Assembly (NCBI GenBank): GCA_013433145.1
Contig: CM024187.1
Location: forward strand, 2,744,826 to 2,808,825
Length of the DNA stretch: 64,000 bases
Reading direction: 5' to 3'
Source of the DNA: Ascaris suum
Taxonomy: Eukaryota; Nematoda; Chromadorea; Rhabditida; Ascarididae
The notes beneath the pieces are model-generated. The model saw only the letters and a list, made by a program, of their open reading frames with translations, ran no database searches and was not told where the DNA came from. Made by a program: the position numbers and the translations under genes. Of this stretch, positions 1 to 51,404 are shown in pieces (position 1 is the stretch's first letter; every line of letters begins with the position of its first letter).

Positions 1-461
1 AAGTTCCATTATCTGGTATACTATTTATAGGTGTACTGGGTGCCATAATATACGTTTATTAACTAATATATAATCATCTGAAATAACCACAACAAGTACC
101 ATATGAATATAAAGAAAATTATTGTAACGATATAGCTGAGATTTATTTTTTGCATATATAAATCGGCGCTCATTTTCTATATAGCAATATAAGGAATATT
201 AACGTTGATTTTATAGATTGAATCGGAGAGACGAAACATTTGAGCGTTTCGACAATGATGGCGTTTAGTCTTTTTTTCTTTAAGAATGCCGTTCGCTTTT
301 CTTTAAAAAAAAAAAAAAGATCTATTATGGCGTTAAGGAACTATATATGATGATATATTTCGAATGAGATTTGAGTGGAAAATCATTTAGAATAAATGAG
401 TGCATCAATGACAGGTAATGAACACTTCGGCACGATAACACACTTTCATGGCCGGATTCTT

Positions 462-479
462 CACACACACACACACACA
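462..479. repeat. (CA)n microsatellite
   Basis: About nine uninterrupted CA units, seen directly. Confidence 0.9.
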
Positions 480-2451
480 TACACCGACAACTCCACTACT
501 ATCGCCATCATGAAAACAACTAGTTGCTCACACTACTCTCGATCACTATCGAAATTCACTAATCTATTTTTATGACATCGCTATTTTCTCGCATCATCGA
601 TTTTATTCAACTGAATTAATTCTTAAATTTACAACGCAAAAGAAATATTCTAACATTATTTATTATTTAATTAATATTTTCAGATAATTCTCTCATATTG
701 TAATTTAGATTCACGCTTGTGCATAGTTGAATTTATTACAAGTATATTTATTTAATCTTTATTGAAGAAAATAAAAATTTTTTTCCCAAATTTTGGAATA
801 TGCATTTCTTTTTGTAGATGAATAGTATAAAGGAGGGGTTTTCTTGCATATGATCACTCTTATGCATAAATATAGATACGTACATTCAAACTTAAATAAT
901 GAAGAAGAAGAAATTTGTTGTTCTAACACTCTCTCGTGATATTCAATTGATGGACCTTTACAAGTTACTATAATTATTTTTTTTTGCTTATATCTTTTAA
1001 TTTCTACACGGAAGATTTTCAATTTTTTGCGCTTTCGCACATTTGCCTTATAGAGGACATTCTAACCCTTCGTATCTATGCCTATGTGTATGGATCTGTC
1101 TGCTTGTTCGATAGCTTCAACTCGAGAACCAATGAGCTCGAGTTATAAATTTTTGTAGATATAATCTATATTATAGAGTGATTGTTGTTTTTCATTGTAC
1201 ATGGGATCATTTAGAGAAAACGAGTTTCTCTATCAAAGATTCCTATGAATGGTTGGGTTACTTAAGAGACGATGGCACTATTCTACATATATAGCTTCAT
1301 TCTTGTGATCAGTGGAACCGGCTGCTTGCTTGAGTGAAGTGCAAAAGCGTAAATCGTTCCACTCCAGCTGGCACATTCTAATGTTTGTTTTTGCAAGCTT
1401 CATGAAAAGCTTATTCGCTGTATGAATGAAAGTGGTGACTATAAACGTCAAAAAAAGGACATATGTTGTCCCGTTTCGCTACTCACTAGCTCTATTGTAC
1501 TCTTATTTTTTCTGATCGATTTACGAATTTGCTTCACAGGTGTACAGGTGCCACACCTGTATAGCAAATACAGGTGTCATTCTCAATTTGCAATTGCTCG
1601 GTGCAATGTACGGACCTTTTTGTGTTGAAACGTCAATAATAAATAATAGATTCGTATCTTTATTCGTGAGCAAATATAAGAATCCTTTTAAAATGTTAGC
1701 GAAATTTGAGATTAGAAAAAGAAAAACCTCTGCGACATACCTCAAACAGTGAATATTATTGAAGTAATTACAGTTAAATTGTTTCAACAATTTTCTAATA
1801 GCTCTCTAAATATTTTTGTAAAGTTCACATCACTTAATTTTTATCATCGTTCTGTGCTCGATAATTTTATTTTGCCCTATCTAACGTCAACATTGGAGTT
1901 ATTTTGATGGGAAGCGGTTGTTGCTCTTTGAAATGCCTAGAATACCTCTTCCATGTGATCTTTGGGCTTCTTAAACGTTATTATCTGTTCTCGGCGAAGT
2001 GCTATTGATACGCAATTGTTGACGAGTTGTTTTTTCGAAAAGTGCGAGCATGATCTTATCACGTAAAATCCTCTTATCAGTAATAAAACACCACGGTAAA
2101 TTAACTATCTCCTCATTTTGAGCGATCACTCACTCATCTGCAATACCTAACATAGTTCCGATTTTGTTGCTTCATCAGTTAATTCCTTTTTTTTTGGTGA
2201 ATATTAATGAGATGATCTCAAGTTGAACTGAGTTTATTATGATTCGTTTTACTTTTCGAATCCGTTATAATAGGAAAACCACATGGAACTTAGGAAAATA
2301 AGTCTCGACCACTCGCTATTCGGTTGTTTTTATTTTTCATTTAAAAGAAAATCGTTGAATGCTTTTGATTTTATCAGGGATGTTATCAGAATGAAACAAC
2401 GATGGGCAATTAAGAAGGCACTCTTCTTATGTTCGATTAACTATTTGTCTT

Positions 2452-2510
2452 GAGAGAGAGGGAGAGAGAGGGAGAGGGGAGAGAGAGAGAAAGAGAAAGA
2501 GAAAGAGAAA
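2452..2510. repeat. GA-rich purine tract
   Basis: Sixty bases of almost pure purine built from GAGAGAG, GGGA and AAAGAG units, seen directly. Confidence 0.85.
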
Positions 2511-3679
2511 AATAATCCAAAAAAATATTTCTTTTTCTACAATTGGATGATTTTTATTGCAAAATTAATTCGAGAGTTCTGCTGTGTTATGTGTAATTTC
2601 TAGTCGGCGCATGTGGCTCTTTTTAGCGATTGTCGGTGAATCACGTGAAAATCGCTTCGAATTTCACAAAAAAAAATCTTTTCATTTTATGCGATATAAT
2701 TTTTAATATTTACCGTTTTGTCTTATCATAAAATCAACACAGTGTAATAACTCATAACTGGTTATATCAATGTATCGAATAAAGACATATATTGTAATAG
2801 AGAAATGTGCAACGCAATAAAGTTGTATTTTAAAGTGCGACCCATTCGTAGCGTCGCTCTAATCTTTTTCATAGATTTTCATAGATAGAAGGTGACAATC
2901 TATCGATGCAGAAACTATTGATCGAATATTCTCTATTATTACTCTCTTTAGATAGTCTAATAATGTTCGATTTTATTATGAGAGTTAGTCAGCCATCACC
3001 TAAAAAAACTTTTCTATCAGATCATCAAAATTATCGCATTGTTTACGAATATGGTGTTAAATGTGTACTTGAAATTTGAATCGAATTAAGCAAGTTAAAG
3101 AATTCACTATTTTGCGCCTTTTATAGAAAAGTGTAACGAATACACAAGACACTTCAATTTTCTTTTCTTTTCTTTTTGCAGTCGCCGCACATTTCACGAT
3201 TTCTTCTTGCTGACATTTGCATTCATGCGTCATTGTCTAAGAGCGTTTGTTTTTGCTGATTTTTTTTAAAAAATCATTTCATTTTCTGCGTTTCATCGTC
3301 TTTTCCTTTTCTGAATAGAATAAATTCTGTTTCTTTCTCAGATAGAATAAGCGGTTGGAAATAATCAAAACACCATATGTCTATGTTTCTCGCTTCACAC
3401 TCGTCTTTCCTTGCATTATTATTATTATCATATTCTCATAGCTATTTTTCAGTACACTGAAAATCATTAGGTGTTCGTTCCGTTTATCAGCAATTGTGTG
3501 ATCACCTGAAATCAAGAGATATTTTTTCTTCAAATTTTTAAACATGATAGAGAACGTTTAAATGGATCGAGTATACGAAATTTTTTCCACGTGATTGACA
3601 GTTTTAAGAAACATATTGTCTTTCGGTCAGCGAATTCTGGATACGATCCTGATATCATCACCTACGAATATTTATAATG

Positions 3680-3688
3680 CATATATAT

Positions 3689-3754
<66 letters not shown>
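3680..3754. repeat. (TA)n microsatellite
   Basis: Long alternating TA tract with one AA interruption, lying about 500 bases upstream of the P5CS start. The peptides of alternating Y and I that it encodes are artefacts. Confidence 0.95.
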
Positions 3755-3756
<2 letters not shown>

Positions 3757-4232
3757 ATGCTAGAAATGAAATGTTTAATAGATGAAAGTTCAGTTTTTTA
3801 TTATCAATGTCACTTATATAATAGAAGAAATGTCGAAAAATTTTCACTATGATTTAATTGCGCATTTTGGAAGAATTTCTCAAATTTAAACATCATTCGA
3901 TTATATATTTCATTCATATCGCATTTTAAAAAGTATTCCTCTGTAAAGATTCAATCTGTTATGCTAATATTTCGCTCATTATAAATGAATTTCTATGTTA
4001 TTTTTCGACCTACTATGAATCTACTGTGTGTTGTAACAAGTTTCCATAAAAAATGCTCTTTTTTCTTAAATAAATGAAACCACTACATTAGATTAAATTT
4101 CTATTCAATTAACGCCTTGAATATTTTGTTTCGTTGAAGCCATTTCAAGTGTCAATAAGCGTTCTATTACATCGTTGTTTCACAACAACAAATCGATCGA
4201 GTATTTTCATTAAAAGCGTTGTGCACTAAAAT

Positions 4233-4246
4233 GTTCAATTTTTCAG
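4233..4246 (+). promoter_or_regulatory. Candidate trans-splice or 5'UTR acceptor upstream of P5CS start
   Basis: The sequence TTCAATTTTTCAG ends 16 bases before the first ATG of the P5CS gene. It is the strong pyrimidine-CAG acceptor type used throughout this window. No donor is evident close upstream. In nematodes such a site just before an initiator ATG is commonly where a spliced leader is added. That use is inferred; an ordinary 5'UTR intron is the alternative. Confidence 0.45.
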
Positions 4247-4262
4247 TTGGCCAAACAAAAGA

Positions 4263-12069
<7,807 letters not shown>

Positions 12070-12445
12070 TTGTGCCCAAGCATGCCGCCGCTTCATAATT
12101 CGCTGATGAATCCATCATAAAAGAAAAGAGATTATGCGTGCGACCCGTTCCAAGAACACTCACACTTCGTGAAAGTCTTATTTCTAAAGCAATTTGCTTG
12201 TAAATATCATGGTCAACTGCGCATGCTGCGCATCTATAGTTCTAATGCACTGCTTTTGTGCTGTTGCCGATCATACGGCCAAACGCAGACAAAGTGCCTT
12301 GATTTAAATGAAAAAACTGAATGCTAGTGATTCAACGTCCATCGTATAATCCAATTATTCCAATTATATCTTTAATTTTATGCGATTATATTAACAACGA
12401 TAAGACGAACAAACAACTATATCACGATCGGATTTAACGCACTGA
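12070..12445. other. Short convergent intergenic region between P5CS and MRP
   Basis: The two genes converge with 376 bases between stop codons, so this stretch must hold both 3'UTRs. No canonical AATAAA was seen on the plus strand close to the P5CS stop; an ATAAAA occurs near 12117. On the minus strand an AATTAAAG lies at about 12370, downstream of the MRP stop, and is the best candidate poly(A) signal for the transporter. Confidence 0.5.
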
Positions 12446-42529
<30,084 letters not shown>

Positions 42530-45328
42530 CACTATCGATGACATCATCGACACCGATGACAGTCGACTTTATGCTCAACACGAATGAACACACCAATCCG
42601 TCGGTGAGTGCAATACGGCTCGCTTCGCCTAAACTTGAAAGCGTGACGTGTCATGTGAACAACTTCTGTTGTGATAACGCTTGAGAAAGTGACTCTCCTA
42701 TGAAAGCGTCAGAAGAAGCTTAAGTGATGAAAAATCGTTTCAGTGCAAACAACGCCCGATTGAACTAACTGATATGAATGTCGAATGCATTCCATAGCTA
42801 ATTATCTAAAGAAAATTCCAAGTCGACATTTCAATTTAATAAATACCTCGAGATCATCGATTTCACATCAATAAATCTACATTTCCAGTAATTTTTTTTT
42901 TTTTTGCGATAGTGAGATGAAACCGAAAATTATGAATATCATCCCGTACATATGTCATAATGATTATCACCTTGATAATATTTACCTATTAAAGTAACAC
43001 CAAACAATGAATAAAACTCTAATCTGAAGGAGCATCTCCTTCTAATTGCAAATGAGCTGTGCACAAATAATATTTGAACATAGATCTAAGTTAGTGAATA
43101 TAATGGAGGATATTATTTCAGCAAACTCATATCTACCTACTTGTCACGTAATCATCTACAGCACAGTCATTTTCATCAAACAATAATCGACAAGAATGAA
43201 GCACAGATTTAGTGGTAGCTAATAAGTCATTCATGGGCACCATCCCTCTCCCCTATATCATACAATTGAAAGCGCGAGAATTTACTATATATATGAGTGA
43301 CGGATGAAAAGTAAAAAATAAATAAAAATAGCGTGTGCAACTAAGGATGCTAAACTTCGTAAAAAGAAAAAGAAAAAGAAAAATCGGTGAACGCATCTCA
43401 AAATGCGCAATAATTTTCCACAATTCTCGTGATGATACGACGTCGAGATGGGAGGAGACAAGGATCAAGCGGTCAGGACCTGTTTCTTTCGAAACGGTTG
43501 TGTGAAAAGGCGTTTCAAATTATAATAAATTTCTCTCTAGAGAAAAGAAAAATTTTTCTTTCATCTCCACTATCGAGAGCGAAAATTGCCTTATTTAATC
43601 TCTAAAAATAGAATTCTCTTTTTTTTTTTTTTGCAAAATTTCATTATCACGGACAAATTCCTCCCTCTTATTTGGCGATTCTTGCTATGCCAGTGGAATA
43701 ATTTAATTCAATTTACAACTTTACTGCGGCTGGTATTTACACAAGTTAATAGGAAGTTTCGCATTATACGGAAGTTGCTTTTGTTTATTAAAGGCGCTAA
43801 AATAAGATGACACGACCGATGCTATAAACGCAGATAATTTGATAAATATGGAATATTCAAGTGTAACATGAAAGAGGACTGAGGTGTATCTGGATTGCTG
43901 AGAGGGGGGGGGGGGGGGGGGAGAGAGGAGGAGGAAGAAGGAAGGCTTCATACCTTTATTTTTATTAGTGGCATTTTGTAAAATAGGACCTATTTCCTTA
44001 ACATCGGCAATTTTCTTCCCACCCATGTAAAATGTCGCCGAATTTAAACGGCCATGAAAAAAGAGGTAACACTTCCCCAACGTTAAATAAGAAAATGTCG
44101 CGTTTTCGCTAATTCCTTTGCTAACATAAAGTGTTTTCAAGAGACGCATCATCTCTGACTAAATCCTCGAGAATTTTTGAGGATCTCCAACTCGAACGAT
44201 CGAACTAAATTTTATTCGTCGATCAAAATTATTCAACAATAAAGACGTTTCCCGTTACTCTTTCTTAAAATAAGTTAAAAAATAAAAAAAATTAAAAAAA
44301 ACTGCTGATTAAGGCCGTGATGAATGTTTCGCGTTGTGCCACTACAGACACAGGTCGATTGGATCGACATTATCGAAAGGGAAGGAGAGAGCAGGGAGGA
44401 TGGATAACTCTCAACGAATGCGACACTCACAGTAATACAAACCATCCGGTTTGGCTTATACGCTTGTAGAGAACGCTAAAGAGGCCCATCCAAATAGACA
44501 GCTCGCTCAACACGCAACACACTTTTGCGCACCTTACTTCTCAACAGCACTCTATTGCAAACCTTTCACAGAGTGCATCATACTTTCGTGTCGTTCTACT
44601 GCTAACTGTAATTTAATGGTAGGATCATACCTTTTAAGCACCACATACTATTTCCTCAAACAGCTCCTCCCCCTCTTAATCTCTTAAAACCTTTCTAAAA
44701 CTTTAGGGATAAAACGATTCTCCAACTCAATCATTCTCCGCACCGCCCGCTTTCGTCACAAGGCTATCACACTGAGTAAAAATAACGAGACGTGCAAAGT
44801 TGTGGAATGAAACTTAAACGAGAAGCAGACAGTAAATATCATGCAAAAAAAACGGAAATAAAACAACTAAATTAAACACTATAACAAAAACAAATAAAAT
44901 CAGCGAGTTAGACGTTAAGAGACGTTAAAACGGAATAAAAGAAACTAGGTTAGATACTGTCAGACAAGTAAGACGTCATCCGACAATTAAAAAAAAAAAA
45001 ATTGCGCTTAATTGCTTCGAAAGGGCAAGAACACTTCGGTGAAATCGTTGGAATGCTAAACAGGTGACAAGGCGTTGCCGCACGACACACGCCAGCAATT
45101 GAACGCTCACTGAAATTATATAGTGCGAGTAGAGAGAGATCGTTGCGATGCAGTGAATTCGATTAAAAAGGATCCATTAGATAGGGAAATAAATTTTATT
45201 AAGAATTAAGTAAATATTACTAAGTAAATAAATCAATAAATATTACTATGAATGACGAAAAAATATTTATTAATGAATGCCTAATAAATGAAGGGGAAAA
45301 TTTTCACAAAAATTCAGCGATCTCTTCT
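42530..45328. other. Upstream region of the MRP gene, mostly non-coding
   Basis: No recognisable exon. Includes the presumed MRP promoter at its left end. A 143-codon open frame on the minus strand (43721-44152) begins MMRLLKTLYVSKGISENATF but dissolves into low-complexity sequence encoded by the poly-G tract, and matches no family I know. A potential donor (GTATGA) follows codon 67 of it, so a small unknown first exon cannot be excluded. Confidence 0.5.
43901..43940. repeat. Poly-G and GA-rich tract
   Basis: About 18 consecutive G's followed by GAGAGAGGAGGAGGAAG, seen directly. Confidence 0.9.
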
Positions 45329-45622
45329 TTAAATCAGAAATTCGCATTTAAATATGATAAACAAAGCAAACAGTAAGAATAAATGACTCATTGTTCTAGT
45401 TGAAAATAAATTCACCGGTGTAGATGAACTGATGCCTGACTCAAATCTCGCACCTGTCGCGACTGGAAATGCAACCACGGGTGGATTTAATCCATAATCA
45501 TATACAGGTAGGTCAAACTGGTCCTGACTGGAGGTGAGAAAGCAGCTGTCACTCGACAGGACACGGAATGCATCTACTCCATCTATATATGGGTCACGGG
45601 TTGAAACCATCCTGCTGGCGCC
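45329..45622 (-). CDS. Probable last exon of an unidentified GPI-anchored-type surface protein
   Basis: An open frame of 98 codons follows an acceptor (GTCAATTTAG) and runs in phase 0 to a TAA at 45329-45331. It reads MVSTRDPYIDGVDAFRVLSS, DSCFLTSSQDQFDLPVYDYG and VVAFPVATGARFESGISSST, and ends with NLFSTRTMSHLFLLFALFII. A Ser/Gly-rich spacer followed by a terminal hydrophobic tail is the form of a GPI-attachment signal or a C-terminal membrane anchor. Composition is clearly less AT-rich than the flanks, as expected for coding DNA. Two cysteines or fewer are present. I do not recognise the family. Upstream exons, if this is real, must lie at higher coordinates on the minus strand. Confidence 0.5.
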   Translation of the reverse strand, partial: GASRMVSTRDPYIDGVDAFRVLSSDSCFLTSSQDQFDLPVYDYGLNPPVVAFPVATGARFESGISSSTPVNLFSTRTMSHLFLLFALFIIFKCEFLI

Positions 45623-47214
45623 CTAAATTGACCTTAACCCGAATAAGTTGTAGTACGAATCATCCGAATCGTTAAATTACAGCAGCCCAATAGTATGAAG
45701 TAATTTTGACCTTGATATTTGTCTAAAAGAGTTATCTATCATTAACTGCAATTAATTGCGAGCGCATACCAAAATTAAAAAAAAAAAACAACTTGTTTTA
45801 TGGAGACAAAGTTGGGGGAACAATTCTTTGGTAGATTTAAGACTAAGCTTTAAAAAAATTGAAATACATTTGAAATATTTCAACTATTCATCAAAAAAAA
45901 AAGGCCGCAAAGCAAACGAGCGACTTATGCGTTAAACCGCTGCTCATCAAAATGAACATAAAAATACGCACAAAGGTGACGAACATTGCAGCAAACTTGC
46001 TTATCACCTTTGTGCTAACGTACCGCCTATCACCTTTTTTTATTCGTCACTTCCTTGAAGAAAAAAAAAAAGAATAATGGAATATGCTACAATCGCATCA
46101 CTAATACCGTTTTGTCTACTGAGCGTTTCATTTCTGTAGAAAACCGCCATAGGTCGATAAATTTTTGCATTATAAATGCACAAATGTGAAAAATCGCAAT
46201 TCCTCTCCCCCCTTCCCTCTCGTTTTAAAATTAACCCTTTTATCCGAAGAGTGAAATATTATTTTTCAATTTTCAAAGAAAAAAAATTGAACAATTTTCT
46301 TATAAAATAATAACCGCATAGACAATTTTGCGATATTTTTATTACCTACAAATTTCAAATGAAATTAAAACATATATGATCCAATAAATTCTTAGAATTC
46401 GTTAGAATAAGAATTCGGACTTCTGCTAGACTCACTTTTTCTTTGAAAAAAAAAAATTAATAAAATAAAACAAACACAGAAACTATTAAAATGCGGCATC
46501 GCTTTCCGTTCCTCCTCCTCTCTCCCCCCCCCCCACCCCCCCTCTCTTCGTACCCCATCCCTCTCCACCTGACCGATTTTCATGGGCTGCCAACAAATAA
46601 TAACTGTACTAGGGAAAATCACCTATTAATTAACTTTACCACTTGCACAAATCTATGAAATATTTTTACCACTACCTGACCGGTTCAGTGCGATTTTTTT
46701 TTTTTCATTCGCAAAGATCAACAACACATTTCGAAATGACGAATTAACGAGGGAAAAATAGTACGCATCTCACTGTAGTGTAAAACAGAAAATTTCAATA
46801 ACGATAGCCTCAGATATTATTGAGCTGAAACCGTCTGCAAGACAGGCATAAAGATACATGTCTACGCATAGACATAACGCCGACAACAATACATTTTTGC
46901 AAGCTAATTTGCCAGAAAATATATTGGAATGGGAGAATAAAGACACCTCCTAAGGGATAAAAAAAAAGATCGAAATGAAACCCCCAAAAAAAATTTTTTT
47001 TTCTTTTTCAGCAAAGCATCGTTTAAATCGAACATATAAAATAGGTTAACGATAAGATAAAATGAATTTCAATTCGAAAATTATGCGGAAAATATGCTGC
47101 ACGGAATATAACGTAAATGAAACGGTGACTGCACAGACGCATAAACATCTGTACATTCGCACAGACGACTATACACATCACACAGACACAAACATCGATC
47201 ACACTTGAAAGAGT

Positions 47215-47309
47215 GCGTTAGACGAAATGGCGAGAAATTTCGTGCTTAGCGTCTGACAGACGTGAAAGAATGCGTGCCATTGTTCATTATGTTCGTCATG
47301 CAAACTGCA
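47215..47309 (-). CDS. Weak candidate exon, unidentified gene
   Basis: Acceptor-like ACAACGTTGCAG is followed by an open frame LHDEHNEQWHAFFHVCQTLS and TKFLAISSNALFQ, ending near GAGTGCGTTAGACG on the plus strand. No good GT donor is seen at the expected end. Included only because composition differs from its surroundings and it lies on the same strand as the 45.3 kb exon. Confidence 0.15.
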
Positions 47310-49393
47310 ACGTTGTAATATACACATACAACCGTACTCGTCGTTTATATAACCCCTATACAATTTGTTGCAAATGCACAACAGCTGAAAAAAAAAACAA
47401 ACTTGTTTACGCTTGCAATCAATTCCGATCAGGCGCGACTGAAATGTTGAATTTATCCGGCTGAGTTTTGATTCCGGAATTCGATTTATCCGAAAATCGA
47501 CTAGAACAATTTCAGTTGTGCAAAAAAAAAAAATTTTTTTTCATCACAAATTTTTGGGAAAATTCGCGCAGCTTAATTTCTCACCGAATTTCAAAAGAAA
47601 AAAAAAAATTGATGACTGTTATGTCTACGAAAAAATAAAAATAAAAATGTGCAAAGTGCATAAAACTAGTAAACAACGGATATACGCGAATCTGATAGTG
47701 CTGATATTATCCCTAAAATATCAGCAAAGATCCGAGACAGTAAGACTTGGCAATCTGTCACGGCATATGTTTATAACAAATTTCCTGAGATGATGGCAAT
47801 CTACTGTATGAGCTCAATTTGATACAACGCAAAAATTGACTATAGGAAATTTAAAAAAAATGACTGAAAGGAAAATATAAGTCTCCTATCTATCCTCTGA
47901 ATTCGACGGGGCTAGGTGATGGGCGACTGAAATTAATTTTTCTAAAATAGAAAATCCACTACAAGTCAGTATTTCTTTCCATATTAAAGTGATCATATCT
48001 ATGTTAGTGTGGCAAAGTTTTCGTTGAATTTCGCTCCATAGTAGACCGACCGAACGTAGAAATGCTCATTACCCACTACAAAATGCAGCGATTAGGATGA
48101 GAATACTATAGATTGTAAGATTTTCCATATAAGATCGAAAACCTCAAATAGGACTATTCAAGAAATGTTGAGCAGAAATGAATTAGAATCATAAATATGT
48201 CGGTGTCAAATTTAATACTAGAAATGCTTCTTTCTTTCCGATAAGAGATGAGACTGATATTCTTCACAAAAAAAAACGATCTCATTTCTTTATACGAAAC
48301 GAAATATTGACAAGAATCATTTTTGAATATTTCGATATGGGAAATTTTTCCTTCAAAATAAAACCGTTTAGCCAAACAGCAATCGACCTTCACCGTAAAA
48401 AAAAAAAAATCAATGCAATTCGTCAGAAAGTTGTGTCGCATTCAGCAAAAAAAAATGCATATGTGTGTCCTTCAGAACCTGTCTACGATTAAACGTCACT
48501 AATGATGATGTAACGTGAAAAGAATTACCCCGAAACGTTGATAACATACTCTATTTTCGAAACACTTTTGCTCTCCAAAACGTATCAATGCGTCCATGTA
48601 AGAGATTGCCCCTATAATTAAATAATCAGAATGCCGAAAAGAGATAGATGTGGAAGGGGGAGGAAGGATGCGGGGAGCGGGAGGGGAGGAGCAGATGAAA
48701 AGCGAGAAGAGACAAATTCATGAACTATTAAACGATTGGACAGCTGACTATACTCAACTTTCTTATCATAGCTATGATAAGCAATAAATTTATTTCAGAG
48801 TTACACTTTTAGAAAGCAATAAATATAAATTTATTCGCAGAACCTACGAGCATTAATATGCTTCAACGGGTGAAACATTGCCTTCTTTATTGAAAATTCA
48901 TCATTAAAGAAGAGCAACATAACGAATATTCACAAATAAAGACGTTCGTAGAACAATTTACGGTACTAGTTAGAGGAATATTGAGGCGGAACATTGCACA
49001 AAATGTGGCTGCCGAAAATATGAAAGCGAAACAGATGGCGAGAAAGAGGCTTGAACTAAGTGGAGAGATACCGTTATGTTTCATTAACATATAAACACGA
49101 CTCATAAATTTATCAAATAAACATATGAACTCATGATCGCATATATGAGTCAACTATAGTAGCACTACAATTAGCATCTGATGAACGTTCGACTTGCCGC
49201 CATAGATATTTAGTAGTTTCATTCTCCATTCATTCCCTTAAAGAAGACTAATGCTTAGTAGGCTTCCTAAAGCCTTTAGGGTAAGCCTGTACGAAGTTTG
49301 ACGTTTATTTCGGGTCGATTAAATAGCATCATCTGTACAATACGGGAACGAGAAATGACCATGAATCGGACGAGAAGGATGAAAGATTGAAAT

Positions 49394-49518
49394 CCTCGAT
49401 TGTAGAGCGTCAAATGGTGCGACCTTGCACACACCGATCTGAGTGCAACGTATTCTCGCATGGTGGCGTTGTGTACAACGCCTTTTAAGCAAACATTTAT
49501 CAGGATCGCACATAACGT
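49394..49518 (-). CDS. Weak candidate cysteine-rich exon, unidentified gene
   Basis: After an acceptor-like TTTGCACTACAG, a frame reads YVMCDPDKCLLKRRCTQRHH and then RCTQIGVCK, with a possible GTCGCA donor. Five cysteines occur in about 30 residues. A second frame over the same bases (NATMREYVALRSVC) is also open, so the assignment is uncertain. Confidence 0.2.
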
Positions 49519-51404
49519 ACTGTAGTGCAAATATTAGAAGAGGGTGATTGTACTTCGATTAAATTCCGAATCTCCTATCACAGTGAAACTCGTGGGTGGA
49601 ACAGCTCCATCAATGCGCGAGGCGTTAATGATTGTTAAGAGAGGACAGGTAACGGGTACACTATGAAGGGAAATATTTTTATAATTTGAATCATAAGTAT
49701 AATGTACGGCAAAGAGCTGTATTAGCAATTGCACCGTAGAATCTATAACGCAAACAACAATCTATAACAGGCGATCTATAACACATACGATGCTTTCTGA
49801 ATGTTGATTTTGATTTTCGATCATAAATGTAAAGAGGATAGAAATATGTAATAAAAACAAGAGGAAAAAAAAAACGCAAATGTTGAAATGAATAAGAGTG
49901 GAATTTTAAATGATCATAGCTGAAAGTGAAAAGTGTGCAAGTTATCAAATGATACAAAGATAAAATCAGCTAAGAGTTGCCGTCAGATAAAGCGATAACT
50001 ACGACAATGCTTTTAAATCTTAGCGTATTCTAATATGCATAGAAAAAAAAAATTTTTTTTTTTCAGATAGAAAATTATCAGTTAAAATATAGTACTAATA
50101 ATTAACGCATTTTAAATATATCAGTAATTATTATCTCCTATAAGTATTTATTAAGGTGTTAATTACATGATATTGTTTGATATAAGATGACTTACCTTTA
50201 TACGAATGGATTTATGCTAAATATGAAAGAACGATGACGAATCGCAGCGATTATTAGCAAAGAAGTTTGTAGCATTGATTTTCGAATCAAATGCACATAT
50301 TTTTTTCGGAGTCGTTCTCAAGATGAGCCCATTGATGATATATATGAGTAGATTTAAAATGAGTGCAATAAGATGACGAATTCAGATAGTGTGGCTATTT
50401 GAATTAGAAAAGCAGCAAACATATGCAGCTTTTAGCTAAATGGCGCTATTCAACTAGTAGACAGCAAGTACGTAAATAAGCACCGCCTGTCAGCAACAAC
50501 ACCCAAGCTATCTACTACGCTAGCGATCACAACAATGAAAGCAAAGCGACGCTTAGAGCATCTTTCACGCTTAAATACTCATAACTATACAAAACTTCAA
50601 TACAGTTGATGCTTAGAACTAGATGCATATTGGAAGTTATACCGTAGAATATACAATAGGAACTCGCTCTATCATGTTGCTTTCAGAATTTTGTTCACTT
50701 TCGCTCATCGGCAGTAAATTATGTCTCACAATGGCTAGAACAGGCTGATAGTGGAAGCATTTATCGGCCATTTTTAAAAAAAATACTGCCACAAGTTTTC
50801 ATCTATTTTCTAATTTGAAGACTTGTCAAATATACCACTTCAAAAAACAAAAAAACAAAAAAAAAAACAGTTACATCACAGATGACGATTCTGCTGCAAA
50901 TCTGAGTCGTCTGAACGCGTACATACTTTCACACTGACATATTGCAAGATTCAAGCTATATCTATCTACAAACGACAACATAAAAAAGAATAATGATGTT
51001 AGGCCATTTGCACTAAATATCACTGAATATACATTATTTATCTGTTTTCAGAAATTGCACTGTTACATAGTATCATTTATAGCAATTTATATAGAGCAGC
51101 CACAAGCTATAAATCATAAAATTTGTTACATTTGCAGTAATTTTCATGCAAAAAGGGAGGGGCTTTGATAAATACCAGCTCAATCATCAATATTAGAATA
51201 GATAGTGGAATTGACTAATCTACGATAATTGTCTCTCGCATTATAGAACAAGAATATATGCCAATGTTGTTAAATAATATCGATATCTAGGTGCAAAACT
51301 AACGAGAATATTGCGAGGATTCAAACATAAATAGCTGGTCTGGTCTATCGTCCGATCATCGGCCATAGAGACGACCACCACTCTGACAACTATCACCATC
51401 AACT

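Larger units (their letters stand above)
1..4262. other. Non-coding 5' flank of the P5CS gene
   Basis: No exon chain or recognisable protein domain was found on either strand. Short open frames occur but are AT-rich, lack splice-site support and resemble no family. The stretch holds several simple repeats (listed separately) and, at about 1537-1585, a cluster of inverted and direct copies of the word ACAGGTG/CACCTGT. The promoter of the P5CS gene should lie at its right end, but no convincing TATA element was seen. Confidence 0.6.

Noticed and set aside
3595..3852. Peptides of alternating Tyr-Ile here and at 24286-24621 and 37142-37514
   Set aside because: They are translations of (TA)n microsatellites.
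43721..44152. 143-codon minus-strand frame upstream of the MRP gene
   Set aside because: The second half encodes poly-proline from a G-run and the first half matches nothing; not enough to call a gene, though a small first exon is not excluded.
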